This document shows positions 1 to 8,089 of a stretch of DNA of 40,336 nt, piece after piece; within the stretch, counting starts at the first letter, position 1, and every line of letters begins with the position of its first letter. The DNA lies in contig JAGNGI010000014.1 of assembly GCA_018002295.1 (NCBI GenBank), positions 1 through 40,336 of the forward strand, read 5' to 3'. The notes beneath the pieces are model-generated. The model saw nothing but the letters and a program-made list of their open reading frames with translations. It made no database searches and was not told the DNA's origin. The stretch is from Fidelibacterota bacterium (GTDB lineage Bacteria; Fidelibacterota; UBA2242). The translations under genes were made by a program, and so were the position numbers.

Positions 1-362
1 CAAATGATGCCCATGCTTTGAAAGAATTGGGTTATGACCTTACTTTGATTAGGGAGAAGTTTGTTGGTGTTAGAGGAAAAGGACAAGCAAGGATTGATTT
101 GTATAATGATGATATGAAAAACAGTTTAAAAGAAATGTTTAGAATTCTAAAGCCTCAGAAATACGCAGTTATAGTAATTGGGAATGCAACATATATGGGA
201 CAGGAAATTAAAACTGTTGAATTTACAGTAAATTATGCAGAAAAAATTGGGTTCAAATTAGTTAAGAATTTAGATCAAATAATCTTTGGGTTTTATAATA
301 TAATGCAAAAATTTTTAAGGAGGTTATGCCATGACTTTAGTGCAGCAACAGATTTTTCCTAA
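1..362 (+). CDS. DNA methyltransferase, C-terminal fragment (5' end outside window)
   Basis: The reading frame is open to the left edge of the window (first complete codon at 3), so this is the tail of a longer gene. The visible part matches the C-terminal third of N4-cytosine/N6-adenine site-specific DNA methylases: a helix with MFRILKPQKYAVIVIGNATY followed by IGFKLVKNLDQIIFGFYNIM, the usual final strands of the Rossmann-like fold. The SAM-binding and catalytic motifs, if present, lie outside. After FGFYNIMQ the frame continues with an atypical KFLRRLCHDF tail and runs 32 bases into the next gene. The family normally ends within a few residues of this point, so a one-base indel in the A/T run near 305-316 is possible. 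The family call is fairly safe; the exact 3' end is not. Confidence 0.72.
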   Translation, partial: NDAHALKELGYDLTLIREKFVGVRGKGQARIDLYNDDMKNSLKEMFRILKPQKYAVIVIGNATYMGQEIKTVEFTVNYAEKIGFKLVKNLDQIIFGFYNIMQKFLRRLCHDFSAATDFS

Positions 363-1812
363 TGAAGAAGTTAAAACTATAAAGCATAAAAATAGAAAAA
401 ATCACAACCAGTATTTTACTCCAGAAATTGTAGTTGAAAAAGCATTAGCATTTGTTCAGGTAACCAATGTTATTAACATGATTGACCCAGCAGTGGGAGA
501 TGGAGTATTTCTTAAGACAGCGTCTAAGAAGTGGAACAATGCTAAATTATTCGGGATAGATATTGATAGTTCAGTAATTCAAAATCTTGAAAGGACAAAA
601 CTTCCAAATTCTTTCTACTTTACTGCCAATAGTTTATTGGAGGAAACATGGGAAGTCTCTGATATAAAGAAGATTGTTTCAAATGGTGGTTTTGATCTTG
701 TGGTGGGTAATCCTCCATTTAGTAGCTGGTTCCAGAGAATAAAGGAGTCAAGCGTTCTAAAAAATTATAGGTTGGCACATAGAAATGGCAAATTAATGAT
801 AGGTCAAGCAGTAGAAGTTCTTTTTCTCGAATTATTTATTAGATTAGCTAAAAACAAAGGACATGTCATAATTGTTCTGCCAGACGGAATATTATCCAAT
901 CCACAATATAGATACGTTAGAGAATTTATACTCAAAGAGACGCTGGTTAAAAATATCATAAGTCTTCCAAGAAATATTTTTAGAGATACCTCAGCTAAGA
1001 CAAGTATTTTGATTTTAGAGAAAAATAGAAAGAACTGCCTAAACCATTTAGCACATCTTTATGATTTTCAAAAAACAGGAATTATTAATAATGTAATAGA
1101 AGTTAAGTCAGATGATTTGGTTAATAGGATGGATTATTACTATTACAATAATTTGAAATGCAGCAATTTGAATGAGTTGAGGAATATTGGAGTCAAATTC
1201 ATAGCTCTTAAGAACTTTATAGTTTATTGCAAGACTGGAAAAACTCTTTATGGAAGAGAAAAGAAATTTTCTGATAAAGGCTTAAGATTTCTTCATGCCA
1301 CAAATATCACCGAAATTGGGATTAGCTATAAAAGGGATGAAAAGTTTATTAACCCTTCAAGTAAGATGAATTTCCCAAATGCTTATGCAAAGGTTGGGGA
1401 TATTTTATTTGTGAGAGTTGGTGTTGGTTGTGCTGGCAGAGTGGCAATCGTTGATGCCAAAGAAGATGAAGGAATAGCAACCGATTACATTCACATTTTT
1501 AGGGTTAAAGAAATCAATCCTTATTTTCTTGTTGTCTATCTCAAAACAAAATTTGGCAAAGATTTCATAAATATCTTAAAGCATGGAGTTGGAACAGTGA
1601 GCATAAACAAGACAGATCTTTTGTCTTTACCGGTTCCCATTCTCTCCGAAGGTTTCCAGCAGAAAATTGAGCAAAAATACAGGATTATTCTATCTCAATA
1701 TAGAAGAGACGGCGAGTGTAGGAAACTTAAAGAGCGGCTGACTATTCTTGTCCATGAATTGGAAAAGGAGTTAACATTATATAAAAGTGAGGAGCACTAT
1801 GTGGAAATGTGA
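331..1812 (+). CDS. N6-adenine DNA methyltransferase with C-terminal target-recognition domain
   Basis: Predicted gamma-class N6-adenine methyltransferase. The sequence shows NQYFTP at residues 26-31 (motif X region), the SAM-binding motif I DPAVGDGVFL at about 52-61 and the catalytic motif IV NPPF at 127-130. From about residue 290 to the end (LKNFIVYCKTGKTLYGR, VGDILFVRVGVGCAGRVAIV, LSLPVPILSEGFQQKIEQKY) it resembles a type I specificity-subunit recognition domain followed by a helical spacer. Modification and recognition are therefore in one chain, as in type IIG/IIL-like or self-specified methyltransferases. No helicase or nuclease domain is fused. The start at 331 has AAGGAGG 10-16 bases upstream. 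The gene overlaps both neighbours, so translation is probably coupled. The methyltransferase call is strong; the recognition-domain call is by pattern only. Confidence 0.88.
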   Translation: MTLVQQQIFPNEEVKTIKHKNRKNHNQYFTPEIVVEKALAFVQVTNVINMIDPAVGDGVFLKTASKKWNNAKLFGIDIDSSVIQNLERTKLPNSFYFTANSLLEETWEVSDIKKIVSNGGFDLVVGNPPFSSWFQRIKESSVLKNYRLAHRNGKLMIGQAVEVLFLELFIRLAKNKGHVIIVLPDGILSNPQYRYVREFILKETLVKNIISLPRNIFRDTSAKTSILILEKNRKNCLNHLAHLYDFQKTGIINNVIEVKSDDLVNRMDYYYYNNLKCSNLNELRNIGVKFIALKNFIVYCKTGKTLYGREKKFSDKGLRFLHATNITEIGISYKRDEKFINPSSKMNFPNAYAKVGDILFVRVGVGCAGRVAIVDAKEDEGIATDYIHIFRVKEINPYFLVVYLKTKFGKDFINILKHGVGTVSINKTDLLSLPVPILSEGFQQKIEQKYRIILSQYRRDGECRKLKERLTILVHELEKELTLYKSEEHYVEM

Positions 1813-2005
1813 ATTGTGTAAAAAAGAATTTGATGACGAGACTATTGCTATCGAAGTAAGATTTGGTTATGTTGACAGCGAAGAATTAGCAAAGGATGGA
1901 GAACAGTACACGGCTTTTAACACAGAAAACGCATGGGCTCCATTATGTGATGCTTGCGCCATTGCATATATAAAAGGAGAAAAAATCAATGAACCAAAAA
2001 TCTAA
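1799..2005 (+). CDS. small zinc-ribbon protein within the R-M operon
   Basis: A 68-residue protein with two Cys pairs: CELC near the N-terminus and CDAC at about residue 50. They form a likely CxxC...CxxC zinc ribbon. The stretch between them is acidic (VDSEELAKDGEQ). ATG at 1799 is preferred over the in-frame GTG at 1787 because GAGGAG sits just upstream of it. It overlaps the methyltransferase end by 14 bases and the next gene by 17, so it belongs to the same operon. I do not recognise a named family. It could be a DNA- or protein-binding accessory, or a small controller-like protein, but it has no helix-turn-helix that I can see. Confidence 0.7.
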   Translation: MWKCELCKKEFDDETIAIEVRFGYVDSEELAKDGEQYTAFNTENAWAPLCDACAIAYIKGEKINEPKI

Positions 2006-2525
2006 GGCAATTCTAAAATCATTTACCCAGGAGTGCAAAAATTACCTTGATTCTTTGCAAATTCCTGTAATAGTTGGTAAACACAAACTTGAACTTTCTT
2101 CCAGAACTCTATCTGATGTTATTGAAAAACATACAATTGACTATATGATAGATTATTTTGGTAAAGACAAAGTTCAATTCAAAAATTGGCGTGGCTATGA
2201 TGTCATTATAGTTCTTCTTGAAGAAACAATTTATGTAAATATAAAAACGCAAGAGTATAATAAAATTCTTGATGCGACCTGGCTTTTCAGTGCATCCGTG
2301 GTCGAGTATCTACAGAGAGAAGGTATTCTCGAGCATCTCTATTGCACAAAGTTTGAATACAGTAAAGAAAGCCGAGACTATCTTGAGATTGTAACCGGGA
2401 AGGTAGCTGGCCCATTATCAAATGTAGATTTAATTTACTATACCAAAGGGAGTAAAGAACCTTGCAGATTACGAACAGAATTTAACGGAACTCATTGTCA
2501 CTTATTAAATGAATATTATGAATAA
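1989..2525 (+). CDS. putative restriction endonuclease-like protein (PD-(D/E)xK-type variant)
   Basis: 178 residues, with AAGGAG before the ATG. A helical segment (LSDVIEKHTIDYMIDYFG) is followed by RGYDVIIVLLEETIYVNIKT, which has the layout of a PD-(D/E)xK nuclease core: Asp71, then about 13 residues later a hydrophobic strand ending in N-I-K86-T. The residue normally Glu/Asp in the second part is Asn84, so this is a variant site at best. Position directly behind a methyltransferase and in front of a clear nuclease supports a restriction role. No database family is recognised with confidence. Alternatives are a type II restriction enzyme of a poorly sampled family or a non-catalytic partner. 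Confidence 0.55.
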   Translation: MNQKSKAILKSFTQECKNYLDSLQIPVIVGKHKLELSSRTLSDVIEKHTIDYMIDYFGKDKVQFKNWRGYDVIIVLLEETIYVNIKTQEYNKILDATWLFSASVVEYLQREGILEHLYCTKFEYSKESRDYLEIVTGKVAGPLSNVDLIYYTKGSKEPCRLRTEFNGTHCHLLNEYYE

Positions 2526-2990
2526 GATGATATATACAGTGAGTTCTAATCAGGTTGGAATCATATTGAGCCTTTTATGATTGAAGCCTTAAATCAAATA
2601 GGACTAACTGCAAACAGACCCGAAACAAAAGAGGGAAAGAAAAAAGCTGTCGGCTATCCGGATATATTCCTAAAAGATCGAAACGGAAGGCCAAATTACT
2701 TAGAGTGCAAAACTTATAACGAAAGAAATTATCAGATGACTCAAAGATCATTTTATTTCTCACCGGCAGAAAGATCAACCGATTTTAAGGTTATCTATAA
2801 TGCACGGCATTTAGTCGTCAGTTTTAAAATTGAAAGAGCCGAACGTGAAGGCAAAAGGGCATTCCTTCCTGTACATTGGAAAATTTTTAGTATTGATAAT
2901 TTAATAGGGCAAATTAAACACGAGTTTAATTCATCTAATAAGCAAATGTATAAAGACGAAAATTTGCTGGCTGAAGGTGGATTAGAATAA
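2509..2990 (+). pseudogene. PD-(D/E)xK restriction endonuclease, probably frameshifted
   Basis: From ATG 2577 the frame encodes 137 residues with an unmistakable PD-(D/E)xK core: VGYPDIFL (Asp29) and YLECKTYN (Glu43, Lys45). This resembles small type II restriction endonucleases. The same frame upstream of 2577 reads SGWNHIEPF, which looks like conserved family sequence, back to a TAA at 2547-2549. A neighbouring frame starting at ATG 2509 (or 2518, 2527) runs MNKMIYTVSSNQ and would join that segment if one base were added near 2551-2557. The most economical reading is a single gene starting near 2509 or 2518, overlapping the upstream gene, with a one-base deletion. It is either a real inactivation or a sequence error. 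If intact, it would be a protein of about 160 residues. Confidence 0.68.
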
Positions 2991-3187
2991 CGATTGATAA
3001 AAGTTACTTAACGTAGAACTTTATAGTTATGACTCATAAATTTTTCTTCTGCTAATTATATTTTTGTTATATATTATTTTTGTGATTGGTAATTTTATAT
3101 AAAATTGTAACTACAAGAACTTTAAATGGTATTTTTGATTCAGTAATTCAGTAAAAGTAAAATTATTCATTAGTAAAGGAATTTAAA

Positions 3188-3994
3188 ATGAGGGTAATAA
3201 TTCACAATAATTATGAGAAACTGAGTGATTGGGTAGCCCGATATGTTGCGGCTAAAATTATTCATGCCAATCAGACTAGCGCTAAACCTTTTGTTCTCGG
3301 TTTACCAACTGGTTCCTCACCAATCGGTACTTACCAGGCGCTGGTAAGATTGTATAAAGAAGGTAAAGTATCATTTAAAAATGTCATTACTTTTAATATG
3401 GATGAGTATGTAGGACTTTCGGAAGATGACCCGGAAAGTTATCATTATTTTATGCGGCATTATTTATTTGATCACATTGATATTCCGCCTGAAAATATTA
3501 ATATACTGGATGGGAATGCCAAAGATCTTGAAAAAGAATGTGAAGAATACGAAGCCAAAATCAAAAGAGTCGGCGGCATTGATTTTTTTCTGGGAGGAAT
3601 CGGGGTGAATGGACATATTGCTTTCAACGAACCGGGTTCTTCAATTTCTTCACGGACTCGAATAAAGACGCTGTCCTATGATACGATTGTTGCTAATTCG
3701 CGCTTTTTCGGTGGTGACCTTAGCCGAGTACCTAAGACGGCTTTAACCGTGGGTGTCGGAACGGTGCTGGACGCCCGAGAAGTAATGGTGATAGCCTCTG
3801 GATACACCAAAGCGCGAGCCTTGCAGAAAGTCATCGAAGAAGGTGTCAACCATATGTGGACGGTTTCGATGTTGCAGTTGCATCCGCACGGCACCATTGT
3901 TTGTGATGATGAAGCCACGCTCGAATTGAAAGTCGGCACTGTGGAATATTTCAAAGATATCGAGGATGAAGCTATCAATAACCTGCCGGTTTAG
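3188..3994 (+). CDS. nagB: glucosamine-6-phosphate deaminase
   Basis: Converts glucosamine-6-phosphate to fructose-6-phosphate and ammonia in amino-sugar catabolism. The 268-residue length and full collinearity with E. coli NagB make this certain: [11 protein letters not shown] phosphate loop (35-45), FNMDEYVGL with catalytic Asp72, GHIAFNEP with His143 and Glu148, SSRTRIKTL, and [14 protein letters not shown]. Numbering is the same as in E. coli. One residue stands out: position 141 is Asn ([11 protein letters not shown], codon AAT 3608-3610) where the family has Asp, a member of the Asp-His-Glu catalytic triad. AAAGGA lies 7 bases before the ATG. A DUF4954 gene follows after 15 bases, so the two are probably co-transcribed. 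Confidence 0.95.
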   Translation: MRVIIHNNYEKLSDWVARYVAAKIIHANQTSAKPFVLGLPTGSSPIGTYQALVRLYKEGKVSFKNVITFNMDEYVGLSEDDPESYHYFMRHYLFDHIDIPPENINILDGNAKDLEKECEEYEAKIKRVGGIDFFLGGIGVNGHIAFNEPGSSISSRTRIKTLSYDTIVANSRFFGGDLSRVPKTALTVGVGTVLDAREVMVIASGYTKARALQKVIEEGVNHMWTVSMLQLHPHGTIVCDDEATLELKVGTVEYFKDIEDEAINNLPV

Positions 3995-4009
3995 TAGGAA
4001 AGTTAGGCA

Positions 4010-5980
4010 ATGGAAAATCGCCAATTAACTCAAGCAGAAATTAACCTTCTCGAAAAACAAGGCTGTCGGGCGGAAAACTGGGAAATAATCACAGTTAAGC
4101 CCGATTTTAATCCTGCCAATATCCATAATGTTACATTCGCCGGAGCAGTAGAAATAGGTAATTGCTGTGGTGTTCAGGAAGTCAAACCGGGCTGTCTGAA
4201 AAATTGTGGCATTTATGATAGCTATATCCGCAATTGTACGATTGCCGATAATGTCTATATCGCTAACGTAAAAAATTTAATCAGTTATACAATCGAGAAG
4301 GATGTCATAATTGAAAACGTTGGTGATCTGATTGTCACTGGCGAAACGACTTTCGGCAACGGTACCGAGCTGGAAATTCTCAATGAGGGTGGCGGGCGCA
4401 TTTTACCCATTTATGATCGTTTGACTGCCCAAATAGCCTATATGATCGTCATTTACAAGCACGATCCGGCTTTGCAGAAGGCACTGAAAAAGTTGGTAAG
4501 CGATTATGTCGCTAAACGCAAAGCGAACCGTGGTGTAATTTCTCAAGGAGTCAGAATTTACAACAGTAATATCATCCGCAACGTGCAAATAGGGGAAAAA
4601 GCTACCGTTTCAGGAGCATTACTACTCGAAGACGGAACCATTGCCGGTTCTGAGGTGGATCCGGTTTACATTGGAGAAGGTGTAATCGCTAAACATTTTA
4701 TAATACAAAGCGGCGTGCGAGTGGACAGTTCTGCAGTGCTTGACAAATGTTTTGTTGGTCAGGGAACGCGTCTTGGTAAGCAATTTTCAGCTGAGAATTC
4801 GGCTTTTTTTGCTAATTGCGAATGTTTTCACGGCGAAGCCGTCAGCGTTTTTGCCGGGCCCTATACTGTTACTCATCATAAATCTAATTTTTTAATTGCT
4901 GGGATGTTCAGTTTTTTCAATGCAGGAAGCGGTACAAACCAGAGTAATCATATGTATAAGCTAGGGCCATTACATCAGGGGGTTCTCGATCGCGGCTCAA
5001 AAACTGGATCGTACAGTTATTTAGTCTGGCCAGCTCGTATTGGGATATTTTCAGTCGTTATTGGGAAACACTTTGCACATTTAGATACCTCCGAACTTCC
5101 TTTTTCATACCTTATAGAAAGTGAAGACAAAAGTATTCTAAAACCGGCGATGAATTTATTCACTTCCGGCACGCGACGTGATATTATAAAATGGCCGGCT
5201 CGCGATCGGCGGAAAGATACCGACCGGTTGGATCTAATCAATTTTGATTTTTTTAGCCCATATATTGTTGAAAAGGCTCTTCGCGCTATTGAAATACTCC
5301 ATCGTCTTGATGAATCTTCACAGCCGGATCAAGAATTCGTTAAATATCAAGGTGCGTATATTCGAAAGTCAGTCTTAAAAGGGGCTATCCAAAATTATGA
5401 GTTGATTCCGAAAATCTTCTATGGCAATTTGATTATGCAGAAAATTGGTTCGATCGATAATTTAACCTGGGATAAAGTGAAAAATATTTTTACTGGTGAA
5501 GCGGATAAATCGGCAGAAAATTGGGAAGATCTTAGCGGTATGTTTGCTACCAGCACGGAAATAAGTAAGATCAATTTCGCACTGCGGGAGAATCGCCTTA
5601 ATTCAATTGTTGATTTGGAATGTGCTTTAAGAGATGTTCATCAAAATTATGAAGAAAATACCTGGCAATTCTGTCTCAATTTGCTTTTTAAACGTTTTGC
5701 GACTAACGCCTTGACTTCCGAACAGGTTTGCCAATTGCTAGATGAATGGCAGGCAAGTGTCGTTCGCTTTAATAATCTGGTTCTCAAAGATGCTGAAAAG
5801 GAATTTGCTCAATGCAGTCGAGTCGGGTATGGAATTGATGGTGATGCGATTATCCGTGATCAGGACTTTGAAGCCGTGCGAGGGACTTTTGCAGAAAATA
5901 AATTCGTGGTAGAACTTAAAAAGGAATCTGAAGAAGCCGTAAAAAAAGCCGAGCGTATTTGCGCGGCTCTCCGAAAATAA
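4010..5980 (+). CDS. DUF4954 family left-handed beta-helix protein
   Basis: 656 residues, clearly related to the DUF4954 proteins of Bacteroidetes and spirochaetes, which start like MENRQLTQAEINLLEKQGCR. Residues about 30-330 carry hexapeptide-like repeats (IGNCCGV, IRNCTIADNVYIANV, VYIGEGVIAKHFII) typical of a left-handed beta-helix. Then come the conserved FAGPYTVTHHKSNFLIAGMF and SNHMYKLGPLHQG segments. The last 250 residues are helical. The family resembles sugar nucleotidyl- and acyltransferases in fold, but no activity is established that I know of. The His pair in VTHHKS and the conserved basic residues suggest a phosphorylated or nucleotide-linked sugar ligand. Location immediately behind nagB hints at amino-sugar metabolism; that is inference only. 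Confidence 0.88.
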   Translation: MENRQLTQAEINLLEKQGCRAENWEIITVKPDFNPANIHNVTFAGAVEIGNCCGVQEVKPGCLKNCGIYDSYIRNCTIADNVYIANVKNLISYTIEKDVIIENVGDLIVTGETTFGNGTELEILNEGGGRILPIYDRLTAQIAYMIVIYKHDPALQKALKKLVSDYVAKRKANRGVISQGVRIYNSNIIRNVQIGEKATVSGALLLEDGTIAGSEVDPVYIGEGVIAKHFIIQSGVRVDSSAVLDKCFVGQGTRLGKQFSAENSAFFANCECFHGEAVSVFAGPYTVTHHKSNFLIAGMFSFFNAGSGTNQSNHMYKLGPLHQGVLDRGSKTGSYSYLVWPARIGIFSVVIGKHFAHLDTSELPFSYLIESEDKSILKPAMNLFTSGTRRDIIKWPARDRRKDTDRLDLINFDFFSPYIVEKALRAIEILHRLDESSQPDQEFVKYQGAYIRKSVLKGAIQNYELIPKIFYGNLIMQKIGSIDNLTWDKVKNIFTGEADKSAENWEDLSGMFATSTEISKINFALRENRLNSIVDLECALRDVHQNYEENTWQFCLNLLFKRFATNALTSEQVCQLLDEWQASVVRFNNLVLKDAEKEFAQCSRVGYGIDGDAIIRDQDFEAVRGTFAENKFVVELKKESEEAVKKAERICAALRK

Positions 5981-6016
5981 AAAAGCCTCAAAAACATTAA
6001 ACTCACTAATAACATA

Positions 6017-6036
6017 CCCACGAATTAATTCATGGG
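6017..6036. terminator. possible bidirectional terminator between convergent genes
   Basis: CCCACGAATTAATTCATGGG is an inverted repeat with one mismatched pair, placed in the 65-base space between the ends of the DUF4954 gene (plus) and pruA (minus). It is flanked by A/T-rich sequence on both sides. Its position fits a shared terminator, but the T-runs are short, so confidence is modest. Confidence 0.45.
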
Positions 6037-6045
6037 CTTATTAAT

Positions 6046-7677
6046 TTATTCTTCGATCATATACGGATAGTGAAAATCTTTTGGCGGAACGAAAAGTTCC
6101 TTCGTCGCGCGTGGTGAAACCCAACGCAAAAGGTTAATCATACTACCGGCTTTATCATTCGTACCGGAAGCACGTCCGCCACCGAATGGTTGTTGACCGA
6201 CGACTGCACCGGTTGGTTTATCATTGATATAAAAATTACCGGCGGCGTGGAGTAGAAATTTGTCCGCGAGCTGGATAGCCTGCCGATCACGAGCGAAAAT
6301 AGCGCCGGTCAGGGCGTACGGCGAAGTCATATTACAGAGATTGAGAGTTTCTTCGTATTTATTATCGTCATAGACAAAAACGGTCATAACCGGGCCGAAT
6401 ATTTCTTCTTCAAGAGTTTTGAAATGCGGATCGGTCGTTATTATAATAGTTGGCTCGACGAAATAGCCATTAGTAGCGTTGCCTTTTCCGCCAGCGATAA
6501 TTTCCGCATCGCGGGAATTTTTAGCGTAATTGATATACGATAAAATATTATCGAAAGCGGTTTTGTCAATTACAGCATTGATAAAATTGCGGAAATCGCG
6601 CACGTCGCCGATTTTAATCGTGCTAAGAGAAGCGAGTATTTTTTCTTTTAATGATGGCCAGAGTGATTGCGGGATGTAAGCGCGGGAAACCGCCGAACAT
6701 TTTTGACCTTGGTATTCGAAAGCGCCGCGAATAAGTGCAGTATTTAACTCATCCAGATCGGCACTGACGTGAGCAAAGATGAAATCCTTACCGCCGGTTT
6801 CCCCGACGATGCGTGGATAACCACGGTAATTGGCAATATTTTCACCAATAGTTTTCCACATACTTTGAAAAACGGCCGTCGAGCCGGTGAAATGCACACC
6901 TGCCAGTAGCGAATTGGAAAGAACATTCGGTCCTACATTGCGACCGGTTCCAGGGATAAAGTTAATTACACCGTCCGGCAGTCCGGCTTCTTGTAATAAT
7001 TTCATAAAATAATAAGCGGAGAGCACTGCGGTGCTGGCTGGTTTCCAGAGAACGGTATTGCCCATTATAGCTGGAGCAGTCGGCAAATTACCGGCGATGG
7101 AAGTAAAATTGAACGGCGTTACGGCAAAAACAAAACCTTCCAGGGGACGCTGTTCCAATCGGTTCCATTGACCAGGTGATGATAACGGCTGTTGCTCATA
7201 AATTTGTTCCATAAATTTGACATTAAAATTGAGGAAATCGATTAACTCGCATGCCGAATCAATTTCAGCCTGGTAAACATTTTTACTTTGATTGAGCATT
7301 GTCGCCGCATTGAGCGTTATTCGCCAAGGACCGGATAGCAATGCCGCGGCTTTTTTGAAAATTGCGGCGCGTTCGTGCCAGGGCATAACTGACCAAAATT
7401 CCCAGGCTTTTTGAGAAGCCTCGACTGCCAGGCTAACTTCTTTGGCAGTTGCCTGATGATAGACAGCCAGAATATGTTGATGATTGTGAGGCATAATGCA
7501 TTTCGCGGTTTGTCCGGTGCGGATTTCCTTGCCGCCGATAATTAACGGGATTTCAATCTGTTCGCCGGCTATTTTATTTAAAGCAATTTTTAAAGCCTGG
7601 CGCTCCGAACTGCCGTGCAAATAGGAAAATTGCAGTTCATTAACGGGTTGGGGTAAAGTAAACTTGGCGTTACTCAT
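6046..7677 (-). CDS. pruA: L-glutamate gamma-semialdehyde (1-pyrroline-5-carboxylate) dehydrogenase
   Basis: Oxidises glutamate semialdehyde to glutamate with NAD+, the second step of proline breakdown. The 543-residue protein matches stand-alone PruA/Put2-type enzymes. It has the P5C-dehydrogenase hallmark GFVFAVTPFNFTSIAGNL (181-198), the NAD-binding FTGST (263-267), catalytic Glu293 in VGETGGKDF and the nucleophile Cys327 in YQGQKCSAVSRAY. The C-terminal QQPFGGGRASGTNDKAG is also typical. GAGAGGAGAG precedes the ATG. No proline dehydrogenase (putA) gene is adjacent, so the proline-oxidising partner must be elsewhere or the substrate may come from ornithine. Confidence 0.95.
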   Translation of the reverse strand: MSNAKFTLPQPVNELQFSYLHGSSERQALKIALNKIAGEQIEIPLIIGGKEIRTGQTAKCIMPHNHQHILAVYHQATAKEVSLAVEASQKAWEFWSVMPWHERAAIFKKAAALLSGPWRITLNAATMLNQSKNVYQAEIDSACELIDFLNFNVKFMEQIYEQQPLSSPGQWNRLEQRPLEGFVFAVTPFNFTSIAGNLPTAPAIMGNTVLWKPASTAVLSAYYFMKLLQEAGLPDGVINFIPGTGRNVGPNVLSNSLLAGVHFTGSTAVFQSMWKTIGENIANYRGYPRIVGETGGKDFIFAHVSADLDELNTALIRGAFEYQGQKCSAVSRAYIPQSLWPSLKEKILASLSTIKIGDVRDFRNFINAVIDKTAFDNILSYINYAKNSRDAEIIAGGKGNATNGYFVEPTIIITTDPHFKTLEEEIFGPVMTVFVYDDNKYEETLNLCNMTSPYALTGAIFARDRQAIQLADKFLLHAAGNFYINDKPTGAVVGQQPFGGGRASGTNDKAGSMINLLRWVSPRATKELFVPPKDFHYPYMIEE

Positions 7678-7715
7678 TGATAGCTCTCCTCTCTGGCGTT
7701 GAACTTGGGATACAA

Positions 7716-7732
7716 TGTTAAAATGCTTAACA
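7716..7732. promoter_or_regulatory. inverted repeat upstream of pruA
   Basis: TGTTAAAATGCTTAACA is a 6-5-6 inverted repeat 38 bases before the pruA start, where an operator would be expected. It is short and A/T-rich, so it may be chance. Confidence 0.25.
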
Positions 7733-8089
7733 CTGACTTAAATTAATAAACTATTTTCTGAATTGGTAGGATTAAACGTTGTTAAGTAGTAAAAATTTAT
7801 ATTTTAGTGGAATTTTGGAAATATGAAGTTGTTTATGACGACGAATACAGTATTAATCGCCATTGTTTGGCTTTATAATACATATTTTTCATAGTGATTT
7901 TTGCGAAAATTATGAGGTTGAATATTTAAAGTTGAATTAAGATTTAAGCTGTACCGATTGATTTTCGAAAGTGGAAATTGTCAGCAATTTAAATATTATG
8001 AAAAATGTTCTAAATAGTCCATAAACTGCCGATATTTTTTAATTTTGGCATACTCACACGGATGTTTGATTTTATGGACGGAGTTTTCA
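7733..8089. other. intergenic stretch without recognisable gene
   Basis: About 360 A/T-rich bases between pruA and the alcohol dehydrogenase, both on the minus strand. I find no open frame with a convincing ribosome site, no RNA gene and no repeat here. It probably holds the pruA promoter and the dehydrogenase 3' end signal, but no good match can be singled out. Confidence 0.4.

Noticed and set aside
2523-2549. Stop-codon readthrough joining the two nuclease frames into one protein
   Set aside because: Both in-frame stops are TAA, there is no recoding signal, and a neighbouring frame explains the N-terminus with a single one-base shift.
2991-3187. Riboswitch or ribozyme controlling nagB
   Set aside because: The spacer is A/T-rich without conserved aptamer elements; glmS-type ribozymes belong to the opposing synthase gene.
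4403-4588. Minus-strand frames inside the DUF4954 gene and similar antisense frames in thrS, polA, metG and others
   Set aside because: They have no ribosome sites or recognisable protein features and mirror well-supported genes on the other strand.
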